From Gnetum montanum (lineage: Eukaryota > Streptophyta > Gnetopsida > Gnetales > Gnetaceae), in contig MNCI01026399.1 in the NCBI GenBank assembly GCA_015680685.1, positions 1,048,344 to 1,112,343 on the forward strand: a DNA stretch of 64,000 bases. The letters run 5' to 3'. The notes under the pieces are model-generated. The model searched no databases, was not told where the DNA came from, and saw only the letters and a program-made list of their open reading frames with translations. The translations under genes were made by a program, and so were the position numbers. Shown here piece after piece: positions 12,663-22,389 of this stretch. How positions within the stretch are numbered: the first letter of the stretch is position 1; each line of letters begins with the position of its first letter.

Positions 12663-14103
12663 ATGTCCTATTCTTTAAAAAGAATTTCTAAATTTACCAA
12701 GCTATTGAATTTAGAAGTTAGACAAGAGACCTTACCTTGCCACCTTGGAAACAAGGATAAGAAAAAGTGGGTAGATAAGGCCTATGAATACACCAAGAAG
12801 AATATCAAAAGTTTTAATGAAATGGAAATGGTTGTATATAAAATTACTATGGATTATACCTCTCCCATACTAGAACCTAGTTTAGTAGCTATCTTTCACA
12901 CCATAGTAGTTACAACATTTAAAGGAGTTCACAAAAGTGAATTGGCCACATCTCCTTTTCATAAACATCAAAAGATGCTTCTATTAAAATAGTGTAAGAT
13001 ATACAAAAATATCAATTTTCAAGTTTGATAAAAAAAAACTCTATGACTAAGTTAGGATTGAAAGATATACCAATGATGCATTACGAAAAGCAAAAAATTT
13101 ATTTTATATTAAAATAATGAAAAAAAATCATGCTTGCTAAGGAAGTTTCATCAATAATGTTAATGCAACTAACCAAAGCAACATAATAGTAGGAAACAAC
13201 CATTGACCTTGAAAGACCAATAAGAGAAGTAGTAGGACCTAGCACATTAGCACTTCTTAAGCCATCAAATGTTTACAGGCTTGAAACACTACAAATTAGT
13301 CAAATAAAGAAGAATATTGAAGAGTGTAATTAGTAGAGAATCTCAAAGTTCATGACTACTACAACAAAGGCTAAGTCAAGTATAGATAAATCCTATTAGA
13401 AAAGAAGTATTATTGCAATTTTTCATGAAATGACTATAAATTTTGGCAATACTACATCACTCTAAGTTATGTTAGAAGAGAGTAATGGAACAAAAATTAT
13501 GACCTTTCTACATGATAAATAAAAATAAGTTATTGATTTTGAAGAAAACTTATTGCATAATTAACTAAATGTTCCTATAGTTTCTTCCACTAATCTTGAT
13601 ATCATAAAAGACATTATTGTCATTAGTTTGGATAGAAAGAAACCATACTAGTCATATTTGGAGAAACAAATGAGTAGGTCATACCAAATCAACATGAGAA
13701 AATATTAGAAAGAATAATTAATACCAAGAAAATATTATAGAAACTTTTAAAATCCCTAATTACAATGTAAGTTGATATCACCATAGGGAAAATGGATAAT
13801 GACAAAAATGCTAAACTAGATATATTATTTGAAGATGCTTAAATTAAGACAAAGACCAGTAGTAGATCAATTCCAATTAGCCCAAAAAAAGTAGACACAT
13901 TATCCTTGAAGATATTTTTGAATATTATGAAACCAAATGTGCCAAGCTAATTAGTAATGCTCAAAATGTCCAAGATGTGAATGAGCAAGCTAGGTAAAAC
14001 TTACTCTTAATGTAGATCAAACTAAAGGATTGAAAAAGAGGATTATAACATTGGAACAAAAAACGTTAGAATTGACTACATCAAAAAATAAGCTAGAGAA
14101 AAC
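12663..14103 (+). pseudogene. Decayed ORF3-like protein (plus-strand copy)
   Basis: An open stretch of 109 codons (12663-12992) opens the region, followed by many short in-order coding scraps on the same strand. Around 13400-13620 the scraps resemble the ORF3 of element B: both share an IFHEM/IFRNA block, a VMLEE/VVLEF block and LNVPIV/FNVPIV at similar spacing. The end (14000-14103) is a coiled-coil stretch (LKKRIITLEQKTLELTTSK), as in B. The copy is cut exactly where the LTR of B begins. No enzyme motif is seen, the function is unknown, and it is on the opposite strand to the other elements. Confidence 0.5.
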
Positions 14104-14293
14104 TGATGAGCAATGGAGTATCCAACACCCAACCATACTAGATATGAGTGTTCATGTGCAATCCTAGTTGAACTCCGTAGATAAGGCAATGTGATTATAC
14201 CAATAATTGATTAGTGTTTACAATTATTTTCTTTCCACATGAGCTAGTAAAATCAATGCGTATGGTTTAACTCATGGTGAGGTATATGGTATT
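14104..14293 (-). repeat. Left LTR of element B, first part
   Basis: It begins TGATGAGCAATGGAGTA and aligns with the start of the right LTR (30615 onward, TGATGAGCGATGGAGTA). It stops at 14293, where element E1 is inserted, and continues at 21462. Confidence 0.8.
14289..14293. repeat. Target-site duplication of element E1, left copy
   Basis: GTATT precedes the TGATGAG terminus of E1. The same five bases follow the right end of E1 at 21457-21461. Confidence 0.7.
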
Positions 14294-15095
14294 TGATGAG
14301 TGGCGAGGTACCCCTACACTTAACCATACGAATACGAGCATTACACGTGTGATCCAGTCGAACTCCAAGGACTAAGTGCGTACATGCCTTATGGAACACT
14401 TAAGGTTAATCAACCGTTGTCTTCCAAGACTTACTTGTATTGTCACGGTTGTATGGTTAAGTAAGTCTAAGTTATATGATTTTTATGCCTTTTATATTTT
14501 TATCGCCTATGCTAAGAGAGGAAAGGGTGAAGAGATAAGTAACTAACTTTCACTAACTAAGCTTTAATTATCCTAGCATTAGTATCCATTCCCACTTGTC
14601 GTACACACCCTGAACTAGTGCAATGCTACTGAGATTACCAAACGCTATTCGTTACTGGGTTACCAAGTGTAGCACACATGCTCGAAGTAGTTGTACTGAA
14701 TGCACTTAACTAGGAGAGTTGAGGGTTGAGAGAGATTAATTATCTAATAAATAATTTAAGCATTTAAAATTAATTAAATCCTAATTAGCTTAGTCTATGC
14801 ACTGCAAGATTTATCAGAAAGTTCATCTTTGTTTTCGTACACAAATGTGTGCTCAGGTACAATTTGCTCGAATAAAGATCCGTTCACTTTGAGACTCCTA
14901 CTGTGGGCACATGGAAATTATTCTATCTCTAGAATGGTAAAACTGCCAAAGTTTAGCTAAGGGTCTAGATCTAGATGTGGAAACAAGGGACAACTGCCTC
15001 TTATTTATAGAACTAGTGACAGGTTGTGATATTGTGTACGCAATATCGTAGGAACCGACACGATATCGTGGCCCACGCAATATCACGTCCCATCA
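14294..15095 (-). repeat. 3' LTR of element E1 (left copy)
   Basis: It runs from TGATGAGTGG to CCCATCA on the plus strand. On the minus strand the order is a short U3 with CGATATCG-type palindromes, a TATA box at 15002-15010, a decayed polyadenylation signal near 14830 and a long U5. U5 contains the conserved pair ACTGAGATTACCAA and ACTGGGTTACCAA at about 14629-14672. Confidence 0.88.
15002..15010 (-). promoter_or_regulatory. TATA box in E1 left LTR
   Basis: The minus strand reads CTATAAATAAGAGG. The same box is at 21364-21372 in the right LTR and at matching places in all related LTRs of the window: 45680-45688, 51957-51965, 59726-59734, 61325-61333, and as TATAAAAG at 21986-21993 and 31369-31376. 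Confidence 0.6.
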
Positions 15096-15107
15096 TACCC
15101 CCATGAC
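15096..15107 (-). other. Polypurine tract of E1
   Basis: The minus strand reads ATGGGGGTA immediately before the LTR, the place of the plus-strand primer. The same sequence adjoins the LTRs of C (59808) and D (61592), and a one-base variant adjoins E2 (45787) and B (22107). Confidence 0.5.
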
Positions 15108-15179
15108 TGAATGAAAACTCATCCTCGAGTTCCTTAAAAAATATTGGGAAGGTATGGGATTATTGACTTTAAAGATACT

Positions 15180-15540
15180 AATGGTAGATGGGGTGACATG
15201 TGAACGAATCATCATTACGATACATGGAAAAATTTAGTGTTCATGACAACAAGAGTGAACACTATACATATTTGACATCCAACCTTATTTGGCAGCTGAG
15301 AGAGAAGAAAGAAGAGAGAGAGAAAAGAACAAGTCTGTTGCTGCCGATGCCAAGATTGCACTTTTCATTGTTCATCCATAAGCACGCCATCAATCTCGTT
15401 CCTTGTGTAACTACTTCAGCACCAATCTATTCCAAGTGTTTCCTCCAGATCCCATCTGTTGGTGTATGATTGTCATTTGCACACACAACACAGTCGTATA
15501 TTAGTAAGGGTAAATGAATCATAATGCAATTGATACCTTG
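15180..15540 (-). pseudogene. Small 3' ORF of E1, decayed
   Basis: The minus-strand frame contains IWRKHLE, ACLWMNNEKCNLGIGSN and a serine/phenylalanine-rich end. It aligns with the intact 87-codon ORF of element D (61769-62032) and with a copy in E2. One stop interrupts it. In D and E2 the frame is preceded by a splice-acceptor-like sequence; in E1 the AG has become AA. The protein is not recognised. Its position is that of env in retrovirus-like elements, but no envelope feature is shown. Confidence 0.5.
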
Positions 15541-16884
15541 CTGTGGTGTAAGGTCCATTAGCTGAGTTGTGATATGGCTGATATGGATCTGGAGATATAA
15601 TATTGGTGCCTACCCGAGGTGTAGGGGTTTAGAGAAAATCGAAAAAATTGGACCGGGACCCCCATGACTGAGAGCAAACCTCCGGTAGTGAGAGAATGGA
15701 GAAAAAGAAAAGGAACAAGAAAGATGGAGAAAAAGAAACAATGGTCATGCCAACAAAATGGATGTAAAAGATGGAGATGAACAAAACAAAATAAATGGTG
15801 ATTTCAAAAATGTTTAAGGGAAAGAAATTAATGGATGCACCAAATAGGAATGCCAGTGGGTCCTCCCCAAAGCAGGCTCATGCCCTTAATGCCCTAACAA
15901 TACCACATTCAAAGATTACGTAGGCTCTAGGAATGTCATTTGGAAACAAAAGTTAACTTCTTAACCACAAGAGTTTACCAAAAAGAAAACAACGCATCGA
16001 CCAAAATATTGACTACTGATACAACTGGCAATGAGGTGATAAATGGAGAAAGAAGGATGGGAGGAAGAGAGTGGAATGGAATCTCAAGAACAAGGTGATG
16101 TACAACCCCTTGTGTATTAATGGTTAATGTAACTTAGTAGATCTCATTCAAAATCTAGCCTCAAACAAACCACATCTAGTGACTTTGCATTAATAGATTT
16201 GGCCAATCCATCCACCCAAAGTAACAAGAATGCCTTCACCAAAGAGCCACTACCATTCCGACGAAATGAAAGAGGAGAAAGTAGGAAGTGAGAAGGGCCT
16301 TAGTTAGAGGGAACATGTTTATTTTAGTTCCATAACTAGTGCTTATAGCCCAAATGATTATTTCTTCTAAGGGGTGTGCTTTGAATTCTCACTATTTTTT
16401 TTTCTTTTTTTGCATGAGAACCACACCATGCAAAGACTTATTATTTTTATTTGCTCAGCTACCCAATAATGTGGCAATGTTGGAATGGTAAGAAAACTCA
16501 AGAAAAAAACATCCAAGCACCCAAGAGAATGGCCAACACAAGTGCATCAAATCCCCTTGAAGTCACACCCTTTTCAATTCTTGAGTCCTTCCTTAGGTTG
16601 AGAAATGCCCAGTCATCGATTTGTTGATAGTTCTTATTATTGAGAAAGGGACTATACAGTTCCAAGCCAAGAGAGACCATAGAAATTTATGGATGCGTGG
16701 ATGATGTGGACTCATTGCCTGCTATATCAAAAGAACCATACCTTAGTATCAACATCATAGCTTAAAGGTAAAAACCAAACATTAGCAATCAATGGAATAT
16801 AGTTCATACCATCTTCAGAGCACTTGTTAAGTGACGAATCAAACAAAGTAATCAAACACACAAAGAAATGAAAAATTATAAATG
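15541..16884 (-). other. Conserved non-coding 3' region of E1
   Basis: No reading frame is convincing. Blocks are shared with E2 (46200-47450) and D (62040-63340): the purine-tract block at 15857-15879, the AAGGGGTGTGCTTTGAATTCTCAC block near 16370, a pyrimidine run at 16389-16411 and the GAGAACCACACCATGCAAAG block near 16418. Element B shares the first block only. The 60-codon ORF at 16498-16680 matches DNA conserved in D but is not supported as a gene. Confidence 0.5.
15857..15879 (-). other. Conserved internal purine tract
   Basis: The minus strand reads GAGCCTGCTTTGGGGAGGACCCA. Matching blocks are at 25909-25931, 46542-46565, 58504-58526 and 62370-62393. A conserved purine run far from the LTR could be a second plus-strand primer, but this is inference. 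Confidence 0.5.
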
Positions 16885-17035
16885 ATGTCGTAAAACAAAA
16901 ATAAGAAAAGTTAAAGAAATTTGTAAAACAAAAATATGTAAAACAAAAAATGTGTAAAACAAAAAATGAGAAAAGTTAAAGAAATTGGTAAAACAAAAAT
17001 ATGTAAAACAAAAAAGGTGTAAAACAAAAATTTAA
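16885..17035 (-). repeat. Tandem array of GTAAAACAAAAAT units
   Basis: Units of about 13 to 33 bases based on GTAAAACAAAAAT and AGAAAAGTTAAAGAAATTT repeat here. The same array follows the protease region in E2 (47480-47630), shorter in D (63430-63500) and diverged in B (26866-27020). On the minus strand it is read as a hydrophobic repeat. Confidence 0.7.
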
Positions 17036-17384
17036 AAATAATTGAGGGCCTCAAATGGTTAGCATAGGTGGCCATCTCCCCCATGACTAAATTGGAAGGG
17101 AGAGATCCAAAATAGTGAGCGAGATCGTCCTCTCTCAAATGTGCTATGTGCATAGACCGTTCTAGCTTCATGATAGTTTCCACACAGACTAGTATTCTCC
17201 TATTGGAGTACTCATTTGGATTTTCTAATAGTTTCCAACTTCCCTCAATTGGTGGTTTCAAATTAAGGGTTGGAAGTTGATGACACTCTTGTTCCAGTGC
17301 ATCTATGCTCTCTATGTGGGTGCAAGTTGGTTCCCCAATTAGTTCCATGCATATTGGTGTGTTGCTCTCTTGATTAGCTATCAA
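16911..17384 (-). CDS. Protease-linker to post-integrase fusion ORF with hydrophobic tail
   Basis: This 157-codon open frame follows the protease ORF after a single stop. Its first part (ECHQLPTLNLKPPI) resembles the linker between protease and RT in gypsy polyproteins. Its second part (HYFGSLPSNLVMGEMATYANH) matches the sequence after the integrase C-terminus in D. The last 45 residues are hydrophobic repeats (FYTFFVLHIFVLPISLTFLIF) encoded by the tandem array. The simplest reading is a large internal deletion that removed RT, RNase H and integrase. Whether it is expressed is unknown. Confidence 0.5.
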   Translation of the reverse strand: MIANQESNTPICMELIGEPTCTHIESIDALEQECHQLPTLNLKPPIEGSWKLLENPNEYSNRRILVCVETIMKLERSMHIAHLREDDLAHYFGSLPSNLVMGEMATYANHLRPSIIFKFLFYTFFVLHIFVLPISLTFLIFCFTHFLFYIFLFYKFL

Positions 17385-17387
17385 CCA

Positions 17388-17880
17388 CTAGGTGTTCTCT
17401 TGTTGTGTGGTTGCTACATATAGAAAATTTTGTATGTTAATTTCCTGGGCACACCGGTTGCATACAAGAGATGTTGAACACTCCTGTATACCATCACCCT
17501 CTGTATCACTATATGTGATGCATGGAACCTTCTTCTTCTCGATATTTCCATAAGTGTTTTCCTTAGATATTTCTAGGGAAAGATTGCGAATTTCTAGGCA
17601 TGCGTTCACGGTACTTAGCCATGCCCTTCCCATTATTATTGGGAAATCCCCCTTGTCATCGTTGACTTGTATCACTAGGAAATCAGCTGGGTATGACCAA
17701 CCACACATAGTGGTAATGATGTCCTCCACAAATCCCAAGGGAATAGTGATGGACTGGTCAGCCAGCTCTAAGCGAATATTGTTCTTCTTTAGTGGAGATA
17801 GGTTCCAGGCTTTATACATTTCTTGCGATATCAAGTTGACTCAGGAAACTGAGTCAAGAAGAGCTTTACATGGTTCATTC
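17388..17880 (-). pseudogene. Retropepsin of element E1
   Basis: The minus strand gives the active-site stretch ALLDSVS, then a stop, then VNLIS, and an open 148-codon frame (17388-17834) with LELADQSITIPLGFVEDI and the C-terminal IIMGRAWLSTV. This is the order seen in Athila/Tat-type proteases (LLDxGASVNL, LQLADRS, ILGRPFL). The catalytic DSG is changed to DSV and a stop follows, so it is inactive. A CX2C pair (VCNRC) lies near the end, shared with E2. Confidence 0.75.
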
Positions 17881-20509
17881 CCAGTGACTTGGAGGTAGAT
17901 TAGGGGACTTCCAAGATCAGAGAATTTCCTAGGAATGTGGCCCACCTTGATCTAGTTAGTGATGATATGTGTTAACATAACCCCATGCGTTAAGCTCTGT
18001 TGTTGGTTTAAAGGGAGCTCCGAAGCCTTATTTGATGGAGGAACATTCTGAGGCTCAATCACTTGAGGTTGTGAGAGCTTGTTTGGATAATTGGTTCTGA
18101 AGAAATGTCTTCTCCTTGTATGATTGTGTCAACTAGCAGTGGGTTGAAGGTTTACAGCTCTCGTAGCATTCGTTGTTGCGGTTGAGTGGGGAGTTCCCCT
18201 TGCATCGCTAGAGTGGGTGGTAGTGGAGCTATCGGTGTAAGAGTGGTAGAAGGATTCAGTGGATGGTATGCATGTGGTGTGTCTCTCCCAGGAGAAGGAG
18301 TCTTATAGTACTCCCAAGCTTGGTAGTGACATTGTGGGGTCACATGACCAATAGAGTCACTTGGAGAGATTGGTTGCTGCACGTAGTAGCCATATGGATC
18401 TAGTTTTCGGTAAGGGTACTATTTTCTTGAAGGTGGCATCCCCCATGACTGTGGGTATTGCCACTGTCAGTGTTGTTCAATAGGCTATGATGGAGTTCCA
18501 CTTGGATAATACGTTAATGGTTGGTGGAACTGTCTTGGGTTACCTTGGGGATAAGGTAACCTTCGAGGTGCTTACCATTTGTTAAGTCTTGGGTTGAGTG
18601 CATACACCACAAACTCTTGTAGATGTGAGATTATTGGGCAACATCCCTTAGGATGGTCATATTGACATATCTCACATCCACTGTCATCATCCGTATTGGA
18701 ATCCACAACCTCTTTAGTGATAGCTAATTTACCCTTACCTTTGTTACATGCATGGTCCAAATCCCTCTTCTTTTTCTTATCATGGTCACTACTTCTCTCC
18801 TTAGACTCCTCTATGATTTTTAAAACATTTTCAAATCTACTATCTAAGGAGTCCCACATTTGATCTACCTTAGCTGACACTTCTGTTGTTAATTTCTGAA
18901 GTGGCAAGGTTTTCCTACTCACCAACTCTTCGAGTGGTGACTCATCCTCCTCCTCATAAAATCTTACTCCCCTCTTTCAGAGGGAAGGATCGCAAATATA
19001 CTCTTCTGCGCTTTCTCTCTTGCTTAGCTCTCCTTCTTCCTTAGCTACTTGTTCCAACAATCTATGAACCTCATGGGACCTAAGTTCAGATAATCTCCCT
19101 TGGACATATGTTCCAAGGGTTCTCTTGGTTTCATGTCTTAGCCCATCTACGAGATGGCGTAGTTGATCCCGTTGTGCATAACCATGGCTCGGGCAACGAT
19201 GTAGCAATGCATAATATCAGCCCATGGTAGCATCCAAGGATTCATGATTACCCTGCTTCCATCCTTGGATCTACTTTCGTAAGTTGGACACTCGGGAGTA
19301 CGTTTGATATTTATCATTAAATAGTTCTAACATCGTACTCCACCTTGGAATGGATTTCAGTTCTAAGGACCGATACTAGCTTTCTGCTTCTTTTATGAGT
19401 GTCCTTGGAAATAACTTTAACTTTTTCCACTCATTTTCAATGTTCTACAAGGCATAGGCATCATGAAGTGCCTGTAAGTGGTTCTGCGGATCATCGTTGT
19501 ATCCCCCCTCAAATCGTGGGATATTATTCATGTCTAGTCTCTTGATCCGGCTATCTTTTTGGTGCCTTGTAGGTATTCTAACGGCCTTCATAATATCTAA
19601 GATGCTTCGGGTTGCAAGTAGGGGTTCGTCATGGTCATTTCTTTCATGGTGTCTGTGATGTCTACGTGGTTCCCTACTTTCCCTTCTTCCATGTCATGAT
19701 TCCCTAGAATGCCCTCGTCCTCGCTCTCAACTCTCTCGTTGAGGTTTCTCATTTTACTTACCCTTATCCTCATAGTTATGTTCCTTATGATTGCATCCTG
19801 ATGTTGAAGGAGAGGGTCAATGTGAAGATGAAGGTGAAGAAGAAGGAGAACCATCACCATGACGGTGTTTCCTACCTTCTCTTTGGTGATCCCGGCCCCG
19901 ATCGTGATGACGATCAGACTTCGCACCTTTATCTTATGTTTGTGTTCCCTCATTGAACACTTGGTGTTTATGGGGATTAGAACCAGGGTTATGAATTGTT
20001 GAATGAAGGTTCTGATACACCACCTCCTCACCATCATTAGGAGGGTGAACATCATTTTTTGGAGAACTTATGAAAATAGGTTCACCACCCTTAATTTCTT
20101 TTATGATGGGTGAAGCATTATGGGGTCCTTTGCCCTTCAACGATGTATAGTGACTCTCTTGCCGCAAGTCCCATTGACGTTGCACTTCTGTGGGATGGTA
20201 GTCCCTTACATTGTAATCACATGCAACGTACTCAATGTATAATTGTGACATGTCAATTCGTGCAAGAACACGAAGGAGCATGTTGGGGTGGCTTTGTCTA
20301 GAGGCAACACTATGTTACCCTCCAAGTCTCTCCAATGCAGTTGTTCGTCTTGATGGAAGACAAAGGTAAAGTTGGGTATATACTTATCGTGATGACTATA
20401 TACCACATTGAATTATTAAGGAACTGGCGGTTCTTGGTTATGTATGTCGTGGCACCGATTATCTCTTGTGTTATCCCTAGGAAGTGCTTTTGTGTGAAGA
20501 AGAAGACAT
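17881..20509 (-). pseudogene. Gag of element E1
   Basis: The likely start is the ATG at 20509-20507 (MSSSSHKS), shortly after the primer site. The N-terminal part contains YIPNFTFVFHQDEQLHWRDL, then a charged Arg/His/Ser-rich segment that is frameshifted. The capsid core near 18977-19400 has RCPSHGYAQRDQLRHLVDGL and RRTLGTYVQGRL-type sequence. A zinc knuckle CEICQYDHPKGCC (CX2CX3HX4C) lies at about 18636-18680 and a Pro/Tyr-rich tail follows at 18150-18560. Many stops show decay. E2 and B carry the same gag. Confidence 0.75.
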
Positions 20510-20635
20510 CTTAGTTTTGTTCAGTGTGCTGTTTACCGTTATGTTGTTTTTCATATGATTAACCCTAAGGGTTTTTTTTAGCTCCCAACGATGTAAATGA
20601 TTTCCTATGTTCTATGTAGTGCACAAACAACTAAG

Positions 20636-20653
20636 TCCCTGGCAACGGTGCCA
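20636..20653 (-). other. Primer binding site of E1, tRNA-Asp type
   Basis: The minus strand reads TGGCACCGTTGCCAGGGA, one base inside the LTR. It differs from the complement of the plant tRNA-Asp 3' end by two G-to-A changes out of 18. Confidence 0.75.
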
Positions 20654-20654
20654 A

Positions 20655-21456
20655 TGATGAGTGGCGAGGTACCCCCTACACTCAACCATACGAATACAAG
20701 CATTACACGTGCAATCCGGTTGAACTCCAAGGACTAAGTGCTTACGTGCCTTATGGAACACTTAAGGTTAATCAACCATTGTCTTCCTAGACTTATTTAT
20801 ATTGTCATGGTTGTATGATTAAGTAAGTCTAAGGTATATGATTTTTATGCCATTTATCTTTTTATCGCCTATGCTAAGAGAGGAAAGGGTGAAGAGACTA
20901 AGTAGCTAACTTTCACTAACTAAGCTTTAATTATCCTAGCATCAGTATCTATTTCCACTTTCCATACACACCTTGAACCAGTGCAACACTACTGGGATTA
21001 CCAAACACTATTCATTACTGGGTTACCAAGCGTAGCACACATGCTCGAAGCGGTTGTACTGAATGCACTTAACTAAGAGAGTTGATGGTTGAGAGAGATT
21101 AATTATCTAATAAAGCATTTAATAATTTAACATTAATTAAATCCTAATTATCTTAGTCCATGCACTGCAAGGTTTATCATAAAGTTTATCTTTATTTCCG
21201 TACACAAATGTGTGCTCAGGTACAATTTGCTCGAATAAAGATCCATTCACTTTGAGACTCCTACTACGGACACATGGAAATTATTCTATCTCTGGAATGT
21301 AAAACTACCAAAGTTTAGCTAAGGGTCTAGATCTAGATGTGGAAATAAGGGACAACTGCCTCTTATTTATAGAACTGGCGACAGGCTATGATATCATGTA
21401 CGTGATATCGCAAGGACCGACGCGATATCGCGTATGCCATATCGCAGCCCACGCGA
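20655..21456 (-). repeat. 5' LTR of element E1 (right copy), outer end truncated
   Basis: It begins TGATGAGTGGCGAGG and follows the left LTR closely. It stops at CCCACGCGA, where the left LTR continues to CATCA, so about 14 terminal bases are missing. Nevertheless GTATT, the target duplication, follows at once. A TATA box lies at 21364-21372 and AATAAA on the minus strand near 21190. Confidence 0.8.
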
Positions 21457-21461
21457 GTATT
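21457..21461. repeat. Target-site duplication of element E1, right copy
   Basis: GTATT matches 14289-14293. After it the interrupted LTR of element B resumes. Confidence 0.65.
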
Positions 21462-22106
21462 CATGTTGCATTGGCCATTAGGCTCCTAGTAAATATGAAG
21501 TGAAAGTAAAGGTTTCTAATTTTAAGTGACAATAAAACAAATCTAAACTAGCCTATGGGATGAGCAGTTGATCTTGATCTTTCAGTCACACCTTGAACTT
21601 CGTGTAACTACTATTGGGGTTATGAAGTACCACACTCCTAGGGATACCAAGTGATAGTACTACTAGGTTACTAAGTAGTTACATGTACGTGCTCAAGATC
21701 AATCATAGTCATTTCACTTAATGACATTAAAAGTAAATTGCAAGTAATGGGAAATATTAACTATGAAAATAGTAAACAATAAACTAAATTGAAACACAAA
21801 GCTCAATCCTTATTTTTGTGCATGCAATGCATCCAAGTACATCACACTCGCATAAAGACTTTGTTCAATTACAAAACATCACACTACAGGCACACATTGC
21901 TACGTACTGAATTCAAGAAAATAAACTAAAAGAGTTCTATTACTATGCTAATGTATCTATTGTAGATTTGTGTGCCTAAGTGTTGCTTTTATAGGCTAGC
22001 ATGCACCATGTGACATCATTTATACATTAACATATTTTGAGATATGATAACATATCTATGACATCATAGATATGATATTGTTTTCACAAAATTTTTGACT
22101 TTATCA
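21462..22106 (-). repeat. Left LTR of element B, second part
   Basis: It continues the LTR cut at 14293 and aligns with 30808-31469. It holds a TATAAAAG box (21986-21993, minus) and a U3 palindrome TATCTATGA-CA-TCATAGATA near 22055. It ends TTTATCA, followed by a purine-tract sequence homologous to that of E1. Confidence 0.8.
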
Positions 22107-22389
22107 TACCCTCATGACTAACTAAAAACTCATCTTCGAGTTAAAAAAAAATGAGGATGGAGTTCTTTATAAAATTGGGAGGTAGATTTACATGATACTA
22201 ACTTTTATATACATGACTCTCTAGTGCCATAGTGGAGTTTACAAAAATAACACATTTTATGACATGACTAGAAAAAACAAAAGTTGACGAAGCTGGTTTC
22301 TTCGCCTTATTGTCAGGCTTCTTAAATTGGCATATGTTCAAGGGCACTTGTAACTTCTCTTCTTCCTTTCTTGGATCATGGACCATCCA
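22107..22389 (-). other. 3' untranslated stretch of element B
   Basis: The first bases (TACCCTCATGACTAACTAAAAACTC) are homologous to the corresponding stretch of E1, C and D. The region holds the extreme C-terminal part of ORF3 with stops (KEEEKLQVPL, then KKPDNKAKKPASS). Confidence 0.5.

Larger units (their letters stand above)
14294..21456 (-). mobile_element. Element E1: gag-protease LTR element lacking RT and integrase
   Basis: This 7.2 kb element has LTRs at 14294-15095 and 20655-21456, flanked by GTATT duplications, and sits inside the left LTR of element B. On the minus strand it carries a tRNA-Asp-type primer site, gag, protease, a linker fused to the sequence that follows integrase in element D, a repetitive tail, conserved non-coding sequence and a small 3' ORF. 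No RT, RNase H or integrase core is present in the 5.5 kb interior. By eye the two LTRs differ at very roughly 7 percent of positions, mostly transitions. Confidence 0.85.

Noticed and set aside
17554-17898. 114-codon plus-strand ORF
   Set aside because: It is antisense to the protease of E1, which has clear conserved blocks.
19597-20055. 152-codon minus ORF rich in Ile, Met and Arg
   Set aside because: It is an alternative frame of the charged middle part of gag; the related segments of E2 and B support other frames.
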